Source: Bacilli bacterium
Lineage (GTDB): Bacteria; Bacillota_I; Bacilli_A; RFN20; CAG-826
NCBI GenBank assembly: GCA_022482735.1
Contig: JAKVOO010000001.1
Location: 1,150,837 to 1,214,836, forward strand
Length of the DNA: 64,000 bases
Direction of reading: 5' to 3'
Of this stretch, positions 1 through 7,081 are shown in pieces (the first letter of the stretch is position 1; every line of letters starts with the position of its first letter). The translations under genes and the position numbers were made by a program. The notes below the pieces were generated by a model. The model was not told the origin of the DNA. It searched no databases and worked only from the letters and a program-made list of their open reading frames with translations.

Positions 1-1
1 T

Positions 2-85
2 GGCTCGGGAGTTGGTGGAACAATTACCATCAATGAAGTTGCTTATATGGATTATAGCCCAATGAGCTATGCCGATCTTCTATAG
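2..85 (+). CDS. 3' end of an unidentified gene (partial)
   Basis: The reading frame is open from the window edge and ends at TAG 83-85, giving the last 27 residues of a protein rich in Gly, Ser, Tyr and beta-branched residues. It is followed within 20 bases by a strong terminator, which supports a real gene end. The tail resembles the last strands of an extracytoplasmic beta domain, but this is only an impression and the product cannot be named. Confidence 0.5.
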   Translation, partial: GSGVGGTITINEVAYMDYSPMSYADLL

Positions 86-103
86 TGAGTCAAAGAGTTG
101 ATT

Positions 104-146
104 AAAAAAAGTTAGGAGTATTTACTCTCCTAACTTTTCTTTTTGG
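104..146. terminator. Bidirectional intrinsic terminator
   Basis: An 8-bp perfect stem (GTTAGGAG at 111-118, CTCCTAAC at 127-134) with an 8-nt loop is flanked by A7 on the left and TTTTCTTTTT on the right. It can terminate both the gene that stops at 85 and the convergent nitroreductase that stops at 158. Confidence 0.85.
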
Positions 147-157
147 TTATGAAACAA

Positions 158-757
158 TTACCGTTTAATCAGTAAGCGTTCTTCAATGGGTAAAAAGCTC
201 TTGTCAGAATCAGCTTCGCCATGTTTTTCTCCAAAAGGCATCTGAGCAATCAGTGACCAAGAAGCAGGTATATTAAATACGCGCTTAACCTCCGCATCAA
301 TCAAAGGATTATAATGCTGTAGACTGGCTCCAAGGTTCAGATTACTTAGTCCCACCCAAATTGCATATTGAAGCATTCCATTTTGCTGCTCCGACCAGCG
401 GATAAAATTTTCTCGATACAATGGGAAGTCATCACCATACTTTTTGGTAACAGCGTCATCATTAAAAAAGAGCACTGTTCCATAAGCGGATTTAAAGGCA
501 TTAATTTTCGTTTCGGTTTTAGCAAAACTTTCCGCTGGAACAATCTTTCTTAGTGTTTCCATAACAATATCCCACATTTGATCGTGGTTTTTGTTTAGAA
601 GCAGAACTACTTTTTGGCTTTGCATATTAAAAGCCGAAGGGACATACTTAATACTTTGGGAAATAACTTTTTCAATCTCGCTTTCGCTGATAGAAACATC
701 TTTTCCAAGGGCGTAAATTGTTCTCCGGCCTTCAAGAAATTTCTTAAAATCATCCAT
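158..757 (-). CDS. Nitroreductase family protein (Frm2/Hbn1/MhqN-like)
   Basis: A 199-residue FMN-dependent oxidoreductase. It has the RRTIYALGKD opening typical of the nitroreductase fold (Arg pair for the FMN phosphate), a PSAFNMQSQ segment near residue 41 and an LGASLQHYNP segment near 142. Length and motifs fit the small subgroup that includes yeast Frm2/Hbn1 and Bacillus MhqN. Members reduce quinones, nitro compounds or oxidised lipids with NAD(P)H in the cytoplasm; the substrate here is unknown. The start has AAGGAG 9 bases upstream. It is transcribed away from the aldehyde dehydrogenase end, and its promoter contains an inverted repeat (see 790-820). Confidence 0.8.
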   Translation of the reverse strand: MDDFKKFLEGRRTIYALGKDVSISESEIEKVISQSIKYVPSAFNMQSQKVVLLLNKNHDQMWDIVMETLRKIVPAESFAKTETKINAFKSAYGTVLFFNDDAVTKKYGDDFPLYRENFIRWSEQQNGMLQYAIWVGLSNLNLGASLQHYNPLIDAEVKRVFNIPASWSLIAQMPFGEKHGEADSDKSFLPIEERLLIKR

Positions 758-789
758 ATTTTTTCATCTCCTTATTCTTTAGCAACATC

Positions 790-820
790 ATTATATCGAC
801 CTAAATTAGTGGTGACTAAT
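790..820 (-). promoter_or_regulatory. Promoter with overlapping operator-like inverted repeat
   Basis: On the minus strand a perfect -10 TATAAT lies at 795-790. ATTAGT (805-810) and ACTAAT (815-820) form a perfect 6-bp inverted repeat with a 4-bp spacer that covers the likely -35 region. Nitroreductases of this type are often controlled by MarR/DUF24 redox or quinone sensors, so a repressor site is a reasonable inference; no regulator gene is nearby. Confidence 0.55.
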
Positions 821-843
821 GAAACGCTCATTGGAGATAAAAA

Positions 844-2214
844 CTATTTTAAAATCTTTTTTAAGAAAGAAAGTTTCTTATCACTACCCGGCTGATAACG
901 AACGTTCAAATCAGGGTGATAAAACTTTTGGTGAATGCTCTTATAGTGGGAAAAGGTTTCAAATCCCCATCTTCCGTGATAACTTCCCATACCGGAATTA
1001 CCAACTCCTCCAAAAGGCATATACGGCGAGGCAAGATGCACGATGCAATCGTTGATGCAACCACCTCCAAAAGATACATGCTCAATTAAGTAATTAGCAA
1101 AAGATTTCCGTTTGGTAAAAATATAAAAGGCGAGGGGGGTAGGGTTTTTATTGATAATTTCCACAAGTTCATCATCATTATCGTAAGTAATTATAGGAAA
1201 AATAGGCCCAAATATTTCCTCTTTCATAACCGCATCTTCAAGGGTAACGTTGTCTAAGACTGTCGGACAGATTTGATTAGTACTCGAATTTGCCGTTCCT
1301 CCGAATATCACTTTCTTTTGATCAATCAAGTTAAATATTCGTTCAAAGTGTTTTTCATTAATTATTTTTCCGTAGGCGGGGTTTTTAAGCGGATCATCAC
1401 CATATTGCTTACGAATCTCTTCAATAATGGCGGCGACTAATCGATCCTTTATTGAGTGCTGAACGAGAAAATAATCTGGAGCTACACAGGTTTGCCCACA
1501 ATTTAATAGCTTTCCAAAAACGATTCTTCTAGCACTGATGGCAATATCTGCGGTTTCATCGACAATAGTTGGGGATTTTCCACCCAATTCTAATGTCACG
1601 GGTGTCAAGTGTACACTAGCCTTTTCTTGTACTAAATGGCCAACGGATGGAGAGCCTGTAAAGAATATATACTCAAATTTTTGATCCAATAAGGCTTGGT
1701 TTTCTTGGCGACCGCCGAGAATAACCGCGACATATTCTAAAGAAAAAATCTCCTGGAAAATTTTTTCTAGTATTAAACTTACATTTTTTGAATAACTTCC
1801 AGGTTTTAATACGACGGTGTTACCACTGGCAATTGCCGCAATTAAGGGATCGAGAGTGAGAAGAATTGGATAGTTCCACGGGCTCATTATCAAAACATTT
1901 CCAAAGGGCGAAGCTATTCGCCAACTGCGGCCACGGAAATTAGCTAAAGTGGTTTTTACTTTTTCCTTTTTCATCCATTTTCTAAGATGTTTCTTAACAT
2001 AATGAAGTTCATCATAGACCATACCAATTTCACTAAGATAACTCTCGAAAGGGCTCTTCCCAAGATCAAGTCGTAAAGCTTCAATGATATCTGATTCATG
2101 GTTATGTAGGCTTCGCTCAATTTTTTCTATAGCTTGCTTGCGAAAAGAATAGGATAAAGTTATACCTGTAGCAAAAAAATCTTTTTGTTTTTGGACTATG
2201 TCGGCAATTTCCAT
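844..2214 (-). CDS. Aldehyde dehydrogenase (class 3-like, YwdH type)
   Basis: A 456-residue NAD(P)-dependent aldehyde dehydrogenase that oxidises aldehydes to acids. Seen: SPWNYPILLTLDPLIAAIASGNTVV for the cofactor fold, LELGGKSP with the general-base Glu, and the catalytic Cys in LNCGQTC near residue 240. EEIFGPIFP and the C-terminal PFGGVGNSGMG are further class marks, and the tail is hydrophobic/basic as in class 3 enzymes. The frame is open 7 codons further upstream, but GGAGG at 2227-2223 lies 8 bases before ATG 2214, so that start was chosen. The substrate cannot be told. It sits 86 bp from the nitroreductase on the same strand, suggesting a shared detoxification theme. Confidence 0.9.
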   Translation of the reverse strand: MEIADIVQKQKDFFATGITLSYSFRKQAIEKIERSLHNHESDIIEALRLDLGKSPFESYLSEIGMVYDELHYVKKHLRKWMKKEKVKTTLANFRGRSWRIASPFGNVLIMSPWNYPILLTLDPLIAAIASGNTVVLKPGSYSKNVSLILEKIFQEIFSLEYVAVILGGRQENQALLDQKFEYIFFTGSPSVGHLVQEKASVHLTPVTLELGGKSPTIVDETADIAISARRIVFGKLLNCGQTCVAPDYFLVQHSIKDRLVAAIIEEIRKQYGDDPLKNPAYGKIINEKHFERIFNLIDQKKVIFGGTANSSTNQICPTVLDNVTLEDAVMKEEIFGPIFPIITYDNDDELVEIINKNPTPLAFYIFTKRKSFANYLIEHVSFGGGCINDCIVHLASPYMPFGGVGNSGMGSYHGRWGFETFSHYKSIHQKFYHPDLNVRYQPGSDKKLSFLKKILK

Positions 2215-2342
2215 AATACTGACCTCCAAATCCATTATAGCTTATTTTTATGTTCTTTAAATAATGGGCAACTTTTAGAATCCAAAAAAGGGTTAAACTT
2301 TTACGTTTTTCCTATGACTTAAAAAATAGCCCTAAGCGTTTT

Positions 2343-3689
2343 TTATAAACCTAAACCGAAGAAAAGCCATACTAAAACATAGGCGGAAAAAGTGGCAATA
2401 AGTGTAAACGGAACACCGATTTTCATAAATTGACCAGTGGAAACCGAATAATTTTTCTTTTTTAGCAGTCCAATTGCAGCAACATTAGCCGATGCACCAA
2501 TTGGAGTCAAATTTCCACCAAGAGTTGCTCCGCATAATAGACCGAAATATAAGGGGGTCGAAATTCGCAATATTTCTGTGGCCGTTGCCCCATCACCAGC
2601 GAAAGTAATACCTAGAATTTTAACAACTCCCAACATCATGGCAACATAAGGAATATTATCAATAAAGGCACTGATGATAACCGACACCCAAACGATAATT
2701 GTGTAAGCAATAAACAAATTAGAATTAGATACCTTAGCGATACCTTGGCCTATCCAGTCGACAATTCCTGATTGAGATAAGGCGGCTACGATGACGAAGA
2801 TTGAAAGCAAGATAGTAAGCGTTTGATAATCGACTTCCTTAATGGCTTTTTTAGCAACGGCCCCATTATGTGAGCGGGCAATTTCATATACGAGTCCAAT
2901 AATCATGATGGCTAAACAGATGACGCCATTAATCAATGGAAATTCGATAGGTAGGAAAGAGGCAACGATTAGTGCGAGCAGTAGTAAAAGCATAAGATAG
3001 GATGGCACAAAATCGGTAACTTTAGTCTTTTCCTCAATAACGATTGATTGCTTTTCTTTACGGAAGACAAACAGAAGCACAACCGCTCCTAACACAAGGC
3101 CAATTTGATTGTAGAAGAAGAGGGATGGTTCACCTAAAAACCAAAAGAAATCAGCAAAGTTCAATCCCATGTATCCACCTAGAAGTATGGATGTGGTATC
3201 ACCAACCAGGGTTGCTGCGCCTTCTAAATTGCTGGCAACCGCAATAGCGATAATAGCATTAACTGGATTGGCTTTAGCTTTTTTAGCGGCATCAAAAACA
3301 ATAGGAGCAATCATTAGAACGGTTGCAACATTGTCGATAAATGCCGAGACAACACCAGCAAACAGGGCCAATGAAATAATAGCAAATCGATAATTGGGCG
3401 AACGATCTAATATTTTGTCGGCGATTAGAGCCGGCATTCCCGTATCAATAAAAAGCGATACAAGTCCCATCGTTCCAAACAACATCATAAGAACATTCCA
3501 ATTTATTCCTTCAAGAAATAAGTACTGGAGCGACATATTAGGAATAAATCCAGTTAATCCCAATACTAGTAAAACAATGGCGCCCCCTAAAGCGAAAAAT
3601 ACTCGTTTTTGAGCAAATACCAACATTAGTGAATAGGTTAATACAAAGATAATAGTCACAACAATCATTGTCGTATCAAAAACGGGCAT
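2343..3689 (-). CDS. Ion transporter superfamily permease (ArsB/NhaD/SLC13-like)
   Basis: A 448-residue integral membrane protein with about 11-12 hydrophobic segments. The two halves each contain an equivalent motif, SAFIDNVATVLMIAP near residue 115 and SAFIDNIPYVAMMLG near residue 340, followed by a GGNLTPIGASANV segment. Duplicated motifs of this kind mark the ArsB/NhaD/CitM/DASS superfamily, which moves arsenite, Na+/H+, sulfate or dicarboxylates. The substrate is not determinable; the NPVNAIIA and GDTTSILLGG segments look closest to ArsB/YbiR-type members. Start supported by GGAGGAG 8 bases upstream. Confidence 0.8.
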   Translation of the reverse strand: MPVFDTTMIVVTIIFVLTYSLMLVFAQKRVFFALGGAIVLLVLGLTGFIPNMSLQYLFLEGINWNVLMMLFGTMGLVSLFIDTGMPALIADKILDRSPNYRFAIISLALFAGVVSAFIDNVATVLMIAPIVFDAAKKAKANPVNAIIAIAVASNLEGAATLVGDTTSILLGGYMGLNFADFFWFLGEPSLFFYNQIGLVLGAVVLLFVFRKEKQSIVIEEKTKVTDFVPSYLMLLLLLALIVASFLPIEFPLINGVICLAIMIIGLVYEIARSHNGAVAKKAIKEVDYQTLTILLSIFVIVAALSQSGIVDWIGQGIAKVSNSNLFIAYTIIVWVSVIISAFIDNIPYVAMMLGVVKILGITFAGDGATATEILRISTPLYFGLLCGATLGGNLTPIGASANVAAIGLLKKKNYSVSTGQFMKIGVPFTLIATFSAYVLVWLFFGLGL

Positions 3690-3721
3690 AAATAACTCCT
3701 CCGGTGAAAATGATTCTCCTT

Positions 3722-3750
3722 ATTATATCTTATGCATTAGCGCTTGTCGG
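3722..3750 (-). promoter_or_regulatory. Sigma-A-type promoter of the permease
   Basis: On the minus strand CCGACA (3750-3745), a 17-bp spacer and a perfect TATAAT (3727-3722) precede the permease RBS and ATG at 3689. The -35 matches 4 of 6 consensus bases. Confidence 0.6.
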
Positions 3751-3871
3751 CATAAAATTTTGACTACCTATAATTGATGGCCTTTTTCGAGGGAAACATT
3801 TTTATCTTGGTGAAAATCTGTTAAATAATAAAATCTTGTTTCACAATTATTTTAATTTTTTTGATGCTTGA

Positions 3872-3927
3872 TTGGCAGCGATTTGAGGTGTTAAATGTCA
3901 ATCAATTATAGAAATAATCGCCGCCAA
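3872..3927. repeat. Imperfect inverted repeat in the 353-bp gap before natA
   Basis: The gap 3690-4042 holds no gene. TTGGCAGCGATT (3872-3883) and AATCGCCGCCAA (3916-3927) form a 12-bp inverted repeat with one mismatch, separated by 32 bp. A second pair, TTGATTG (3868-3874) and CAATCAA (3899-3905), overlaps it. This could be an operator or a structured leader for natAB; no known riboswitch is recognised. The rest of the gap is AT-rich and otherwise featureless. Confidence 0.45.
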
Positions 3928-4042
3928 ACAATAGAATTATTATGCCTTTTTCGTAATATGCTAATAATTTTTAAAAGAAGGTGTATTTTTTGTATGCATA
4001 TGCAACTATATAGATGATAGAATAAAAAACTAGGAGGTCGTT

Positions 4043-4822
4043 ATGGATTTAATTCTCGAAGTTAAGAACTTAAAGAAGACGTTTATTCTTTCTAGCAAAC
4101 AGCAAAAAATTGAGAGGATAAAAAGTAAGACAAGGATAGCGGTTAATAATTTATCCTTCAACGCTTACAAAGGGGAAATCTATGGCCTTTTAGGTCCTAA
4201 CGGAGCGGGCAAAACCACGACCTTGCGAATTGTTTCCACTTTAATTAAGCAAGATGAAGGTGATGTTTTTGTGGATGGCTTTTCAGTGAAAAGTGCTCCC
4301 GATCAAGTTCGTTCACGAATTGGTTTTCTTACAAGTGAACTCAAACTGGATGATTTTTTTACTCCCAATTACTTGTTTGATTATTTTTCTGAATTACATG
4401 GAGTTGATAAGGCAGTTTGCGCAAAGCGCAAAGAGAAACTTTTTGCTCAATTTGGTATTGATCAGTTTAAAGAAGTCAAAGTGAGCGATTTATCGACGGG
4501 AATGAAACAAAAAGTTTCTTTGGTTATTTCAATTGTTCATGACCCTTCAATTATTATTTTTGACGAGCCCACGAACGGGCTGGATGTTATTACGGCTAAA
4601 ACGGTTATTGATTTTTTGTTAGATCTAAAGCAAGAGGGAAAGACGATTATTCTTTCGACACATATATTCTCGTTAGTAGAAAGAATCTGCGATCGAGTAG
4701 GAATAATTATTGATGGCGCGATGGCTTTGGAAGCACCAATGAGTCAATTTAGTGAACCAAACAGTTTAGAAAAAGAATTTTTTATTTTATACGATAAAAT
4801 CAAAGGAGAACCACATGCGTAA
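4043..4822 (+). CDS. natA: ABC transporter ATP-binding protein (NatA-like)
   Basis: A 259-residue ATPase. Walker A GPNGAGKTT is near residue 51, the signature LSTGMKQK near 154, Walker B IIIFDEPTNGLD near 173 and the switch STH near 211. Sequence order and the long basic N-terminal stretch before the fold match NatA, the ATPase of the NatAB Na+ extruder of Bacillus. AGGAGG lies 5 bases before the ATG. The permease gene overlaps its 3' end by 8 bp, so both are translated together. Sodium as substrate is inferred from similarity only. Confidence 0.8.
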   Translation: MDLILEVKNLKKTFILSSKQQKIERIKSKTRIAVNNLSFNAYKGEIYGLLGPNGAGKTTTLRIVSTLIKQDEGDVFVDGFSVKSAPDQVRSRIGFLTSELKLDDFFTPNYLFDYFSELHGVDKAVCAKRKEKLFAQFGIDQFKEVKVSDLSTGMKQKVSLVISIVHDPSIIIFDEPTNGLDVITAKTVIDFLLDLKQEGKTIILSTHIFSLVERICDRVGIIIDGAMALEAPMSQFSEPNSLEKEFFILYDKIKGEPHA

Positions 4823-5939
4823 TTTATGGACGATTATTAAAAAAGAACTAAAGCGTTTTTTTACCGATAAGCGGATGCTAGTTTCTCTAGTGCTACCCGG
4901 ATTAATGATTTTTCTACTCTATTCGATTATGGGAAGTGTTATAACGAGCAACTTAGGGCAAAGCGAAGATCAAGTTTACTCGCTTAAAGTTGATTATGAA
5001 CCAGCAGGATTTAGCGATGCTTTAGGGGAAATATACCATTTAGATTATCAAAATGATCTTACGGAAGATGAAGCCCTTACTATGGTTACTAACAAGGAAC
5101 TTGATCTTTATGTCGTATTTCCAAGCGATTTTATGGATGAGTACAATGCAGGTAATAAGCCAAACATCGTAATGAATTACAATGGTGCTTCTTCGACTAG
5201 CAGCACTATTGCCGAAATTTATAGTTCTTTTTTGAGCGCCTCACTTCAAGGCTATACAGTTGAAACGAACAATCAAGCTACAGATCTAGATATCAGCGTG
5301 CAAATTATTACTGGATTAATTCCTTTTCTGCTTATTACTTTCCTATATACCGGGGTTATGGCCGTTGCTCCTGAAAGCATTGCTGGAGAAAAAGAACGGG
5401 GAACCATTGCCAGTTTATTGATTACTCCGGTCAAGCGAAGCACGATTGCTCTAGGCAAAATAATAGCCTTAAGTATAACGGGTCTTGCCAGCGCCACCTC
5501 AAGTTTCATTGGACTAATGGTTAGTCTTCCAAAACTTGCCGGAACCGACAGTGGCTTTGATTTATCAATATATGGCGTAGGAACCTATCTTTTAGTTTTT
5601 CTAGTTATTATTTCAACCGTGCTGGTATTTACTGTTTTAATATCTTTAATTTCGACTTATGCAAAATCAATTAAGGAAGCTAGCAGTTTTGCAATGCCTT
5701 TAATGATAATTGTTATGTTAGTCGGGGTTTCCACGATGATGGGAACGGCCTCGAACAACACGGCACTTTATCTAATACCAGTATATAATTCGACAAATGC
5801 TTTATTATCGATTTTTAGTTTACAAGTAGATTATCTAAATTTAGCAATTACCATTATTTCTAATCTTTTAATTACAGGACTTGGAGTTTTCGTTTTAACC
5901 CGAATGTTTAATTCAGAAAAAATAATGTTTAGAAAGTAA
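4815..5939 (+). CDS. natB: ABC-2 type permease (NatB-like)
   Basis: A 374-residue membrane partner of the preceding ATPase. It has one N-terminal membrane helix (about 21-43), an external segment of about 120 residues, then five helices from residue 160 on. The motif ESIAGEKERGTIASLLITPVKRS is typical of NatB/ABC-2 exporters at the ATPase interface. RBS AAAGGAG lies inside the natA end. The pair probably exports Na+ or an amphiphilic compound. A strong terminator follows directly. Confidence 0.8.
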   Translation: MRNLWTIIKKELKRFFTDKRMLVSLVLPGLMIFLLYSIMGSVITSNLGQSEDQVYSLKVDYEPAGFSDALGEIYHLDYQNDLTEDEALTMVTNKELDLYVVFPSDFMDEYNAGNKPNIVMNYNGASSTSSTIAEIYSSFLSASLQGYTVETNNQATDLDISVQIITGLIPFLLITFLYTGVMAVAPESIAGEKERGTIASLLITPVKRSTIALGKIIALSITGLASATSSFIGLMVSLPKLAGTDSGFDLSIYGVGTYLLVFLVIISTVLVFTVLISLISTYAKSIKEASSFAMPLMIIVMLVGVSTMMGTASNNTALYLIPVYNSTNALLSIFSLQVDYLNLAITIISNLLITGLGVFVLTRMFNSEKIMFRK

Positions 5940-5941
5940 AC

Positions 5942-5998
5942 AAAAGGCCTCTATTTATCAATAATTTTGTCTTTTATCGAATAAATTGAGGCCTTTTT
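5942..5998. terminator. Bidirectional intrinsic terminator after natB
   Basis: AAAAGGCCTC at the left and GAGGCCTTTTT at the right form a 10-bp stem that extends with ATTTAT/ATAAAT. It lies between the converging natB and LURP-one-like genes. Confidence 0.85.
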
Positions 5999-6045
5999 AT
6001 TATTTCCGTACAAACGATTATAGAACCATTAAAAAATTGTGGTGA

Positions 6046-6531
6046 TTAATTGCTGTTTTTTCTTTGATCTTCAAGTACACAGTCGAGTCCTAAAACAATA
6101 CCGATAACAAGCACTTCATGATGTTCATCTTTAATGTCAATTTCGTAAGTGTCTGACCAGGCTAGCCATTTCTTATGGACGCTAGCAATTACTTTTCCAT
6201 TCATAATAATTTCATAATCATGAGCGAGAATTTTTCCTTCTACTTGTACATCTAGGCCGGTGAAGTAAAATCTCGGTCTAAAAGAAAAAAACCTTCTCGA
6301 TATGCTAACTACTTCCTCACCAGCAATATCTAAAAAATAAGTGTTAACAAAAGACAAAATTTTTCTTTTTAATTCCAAAACAACTTGCCCTTGTAAGTTA
6401 TACAAGGTGGTTTTATTTCTAATTGAAAAAAATTTATCCTTCGCCTCGTAGACGACGACTTGATTTTCGTCATAAACTTTGAACCGATCGTGAACCAACG
6501 AGAAAAAATTCTGCTTAATGTATAATTTCAT
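6046..6531 (-). CDS. LURP-one-related (YxjI/LOR) family protein
   Basis: A 161-residue protein made of alternating short beta strands. The opening KLYIKQNFFSLVHDRFKVYDE, then YEAKDKFFSI and later VASVHKKWLAWSDTYEIDI, match the tubby-like LURP-one-related fold. Bacterial members such as YxjI are cytoplasmic or membrane-associated and of unknown function; the plant founder is defence-related. The frame opens 12 codons upstream, but the family begins at MKLYIK and AGGAAGGG lies about 10 bases before that ATG. Confidence 0.7.
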   Translation of the reverse strand: MKLYIKQNFFSLVHDRFKVYDENQVVVYEAKDKFFSIRNKTTLYNLQGQVVLELKRKILSFVNTYFLDIAGEEVVSISRRFFSFRPRFYFTGLDVQVEGKILAHDYEIIMNGKVIASVHKKWLAWSDTYEIDIKDEHHEVLVIGIVLGLDCVLEDQRKNSN

Positions 6532-6680
6532 ATAACCATTTCCCTTCCTCTTATCAATACTATACAACGATTTAGCCAGGCAAATAGAAAAATATAGTTA
6601 AAAGTAGATAATCAAGCGTATGTGCAAAATTGACTTTATTGCAAAATAAAAAGTTGTTAGTAAGCGAAGTTAAATGATTA

Positions 6681-6736
6681 TAGAAGCATTATTAAAACAA
6701 GATATTTTGTGTTGGTGTAAGCCGAAAATGCTTCTA
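6681..6736. repeat. 10-bp perfect inverted repeat upstream of opp
   Basis: TAGAAGCATT (6681-6690) and AATGCTTCTA (6727-6736) are exact reverse complements around a 36-nt spacer that itself contains a small ACAA/TTGT hairpin. It lies in the 550-bp gene-free region 6532-7081 and could be a folded RNA or an operator. The function is unknown. Confidence 0.45.
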
Positions 6737-6792
6737 AAAATAATATTTATAAGCATATATTTACTAACTTATGTTAAGTTTTCATAAAAATA

Positions 6793-6806
6793 TGAAAGCG
6801 TTTCCA
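6793..6806 (+). promoter_or_regulatory. cre box (CcpA-type), exact match
   Basis: TGAAAGCGTTTCCA fits the catabolite-responsive element pattern TGNAANCGNTNNCA at every fixed position. A second half site AAAGCGCTTAC follows directly. It lies about 275 bp before the oppA start, so the operon is probably tied to carbon status through CcpA or another LacI-family protein. Confidence 0.6.
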
Positions 6807-6879
6807 AAAGCGCTTACTTTTTAATAGTTTATATTGAATTCAAAATTTTGCCGTTTTAAAGCCTTTTTTCATATATTTT

Positions 6880-6903
6880 TGCGTGTATACGCGCGCACGC
6901 GCG
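6880..6903. other. 24-bp perfect alternating purine-pyrimidine tract
   Basis: From T6880 to G6903 every step alternates pyrimidine and purine, mostly GC, GT, AC and TA steps, in a region that is otherwise strongly AT-rich. Such tracts can form left-handed Z-DNA under negative supercoiling. It also holds the near-palindrome GCGTGTATACGCGC. Confidence 0.6.
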
Positions 6904-6972
6904 ATTCCAGAATTCTATTAACGGGTTGAAAAAAAGAAGGTTAACAAAAAAGGCGGAAAAATGCCGTTTTTT

Positions 6973-6986
6973 TGAAAGCGCTTTTA
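6973..6986 (+). promoter_or_regulatory. Second cre-like box, one mismatch
   Basis: TGAAAGCGCTTTTA matches the cre pattern except at the penultimate base. It follows a weak A6-GGC/GCC-T7 hairpin (6946-6973) and lies just upstream of a poor -35/-10 candidate (TTGGAT at 7010, TATTAT at 7032). The spacing to that candidate would put the site near -65. Confidence 0.45.
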
Positions 6987-7081
6987 CAAAATTATTTTAT
7001 TGATTTTTTTTGGATTTACTTTTTTCCTATTTATTATTGTTGTATCAATATTTTTGCAATATTGAAAGGAGAAAGGAAAAT

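Noticed and set aside
6946-6973. Terminator/attenuator in the opp leader (A6-GGC, 8-nt loop, GCC-T7)
   Set aside because: Only three GC pairs with a bulged G; stability is low and no aptamer precedes it. Kept only as a note under the second cre box.
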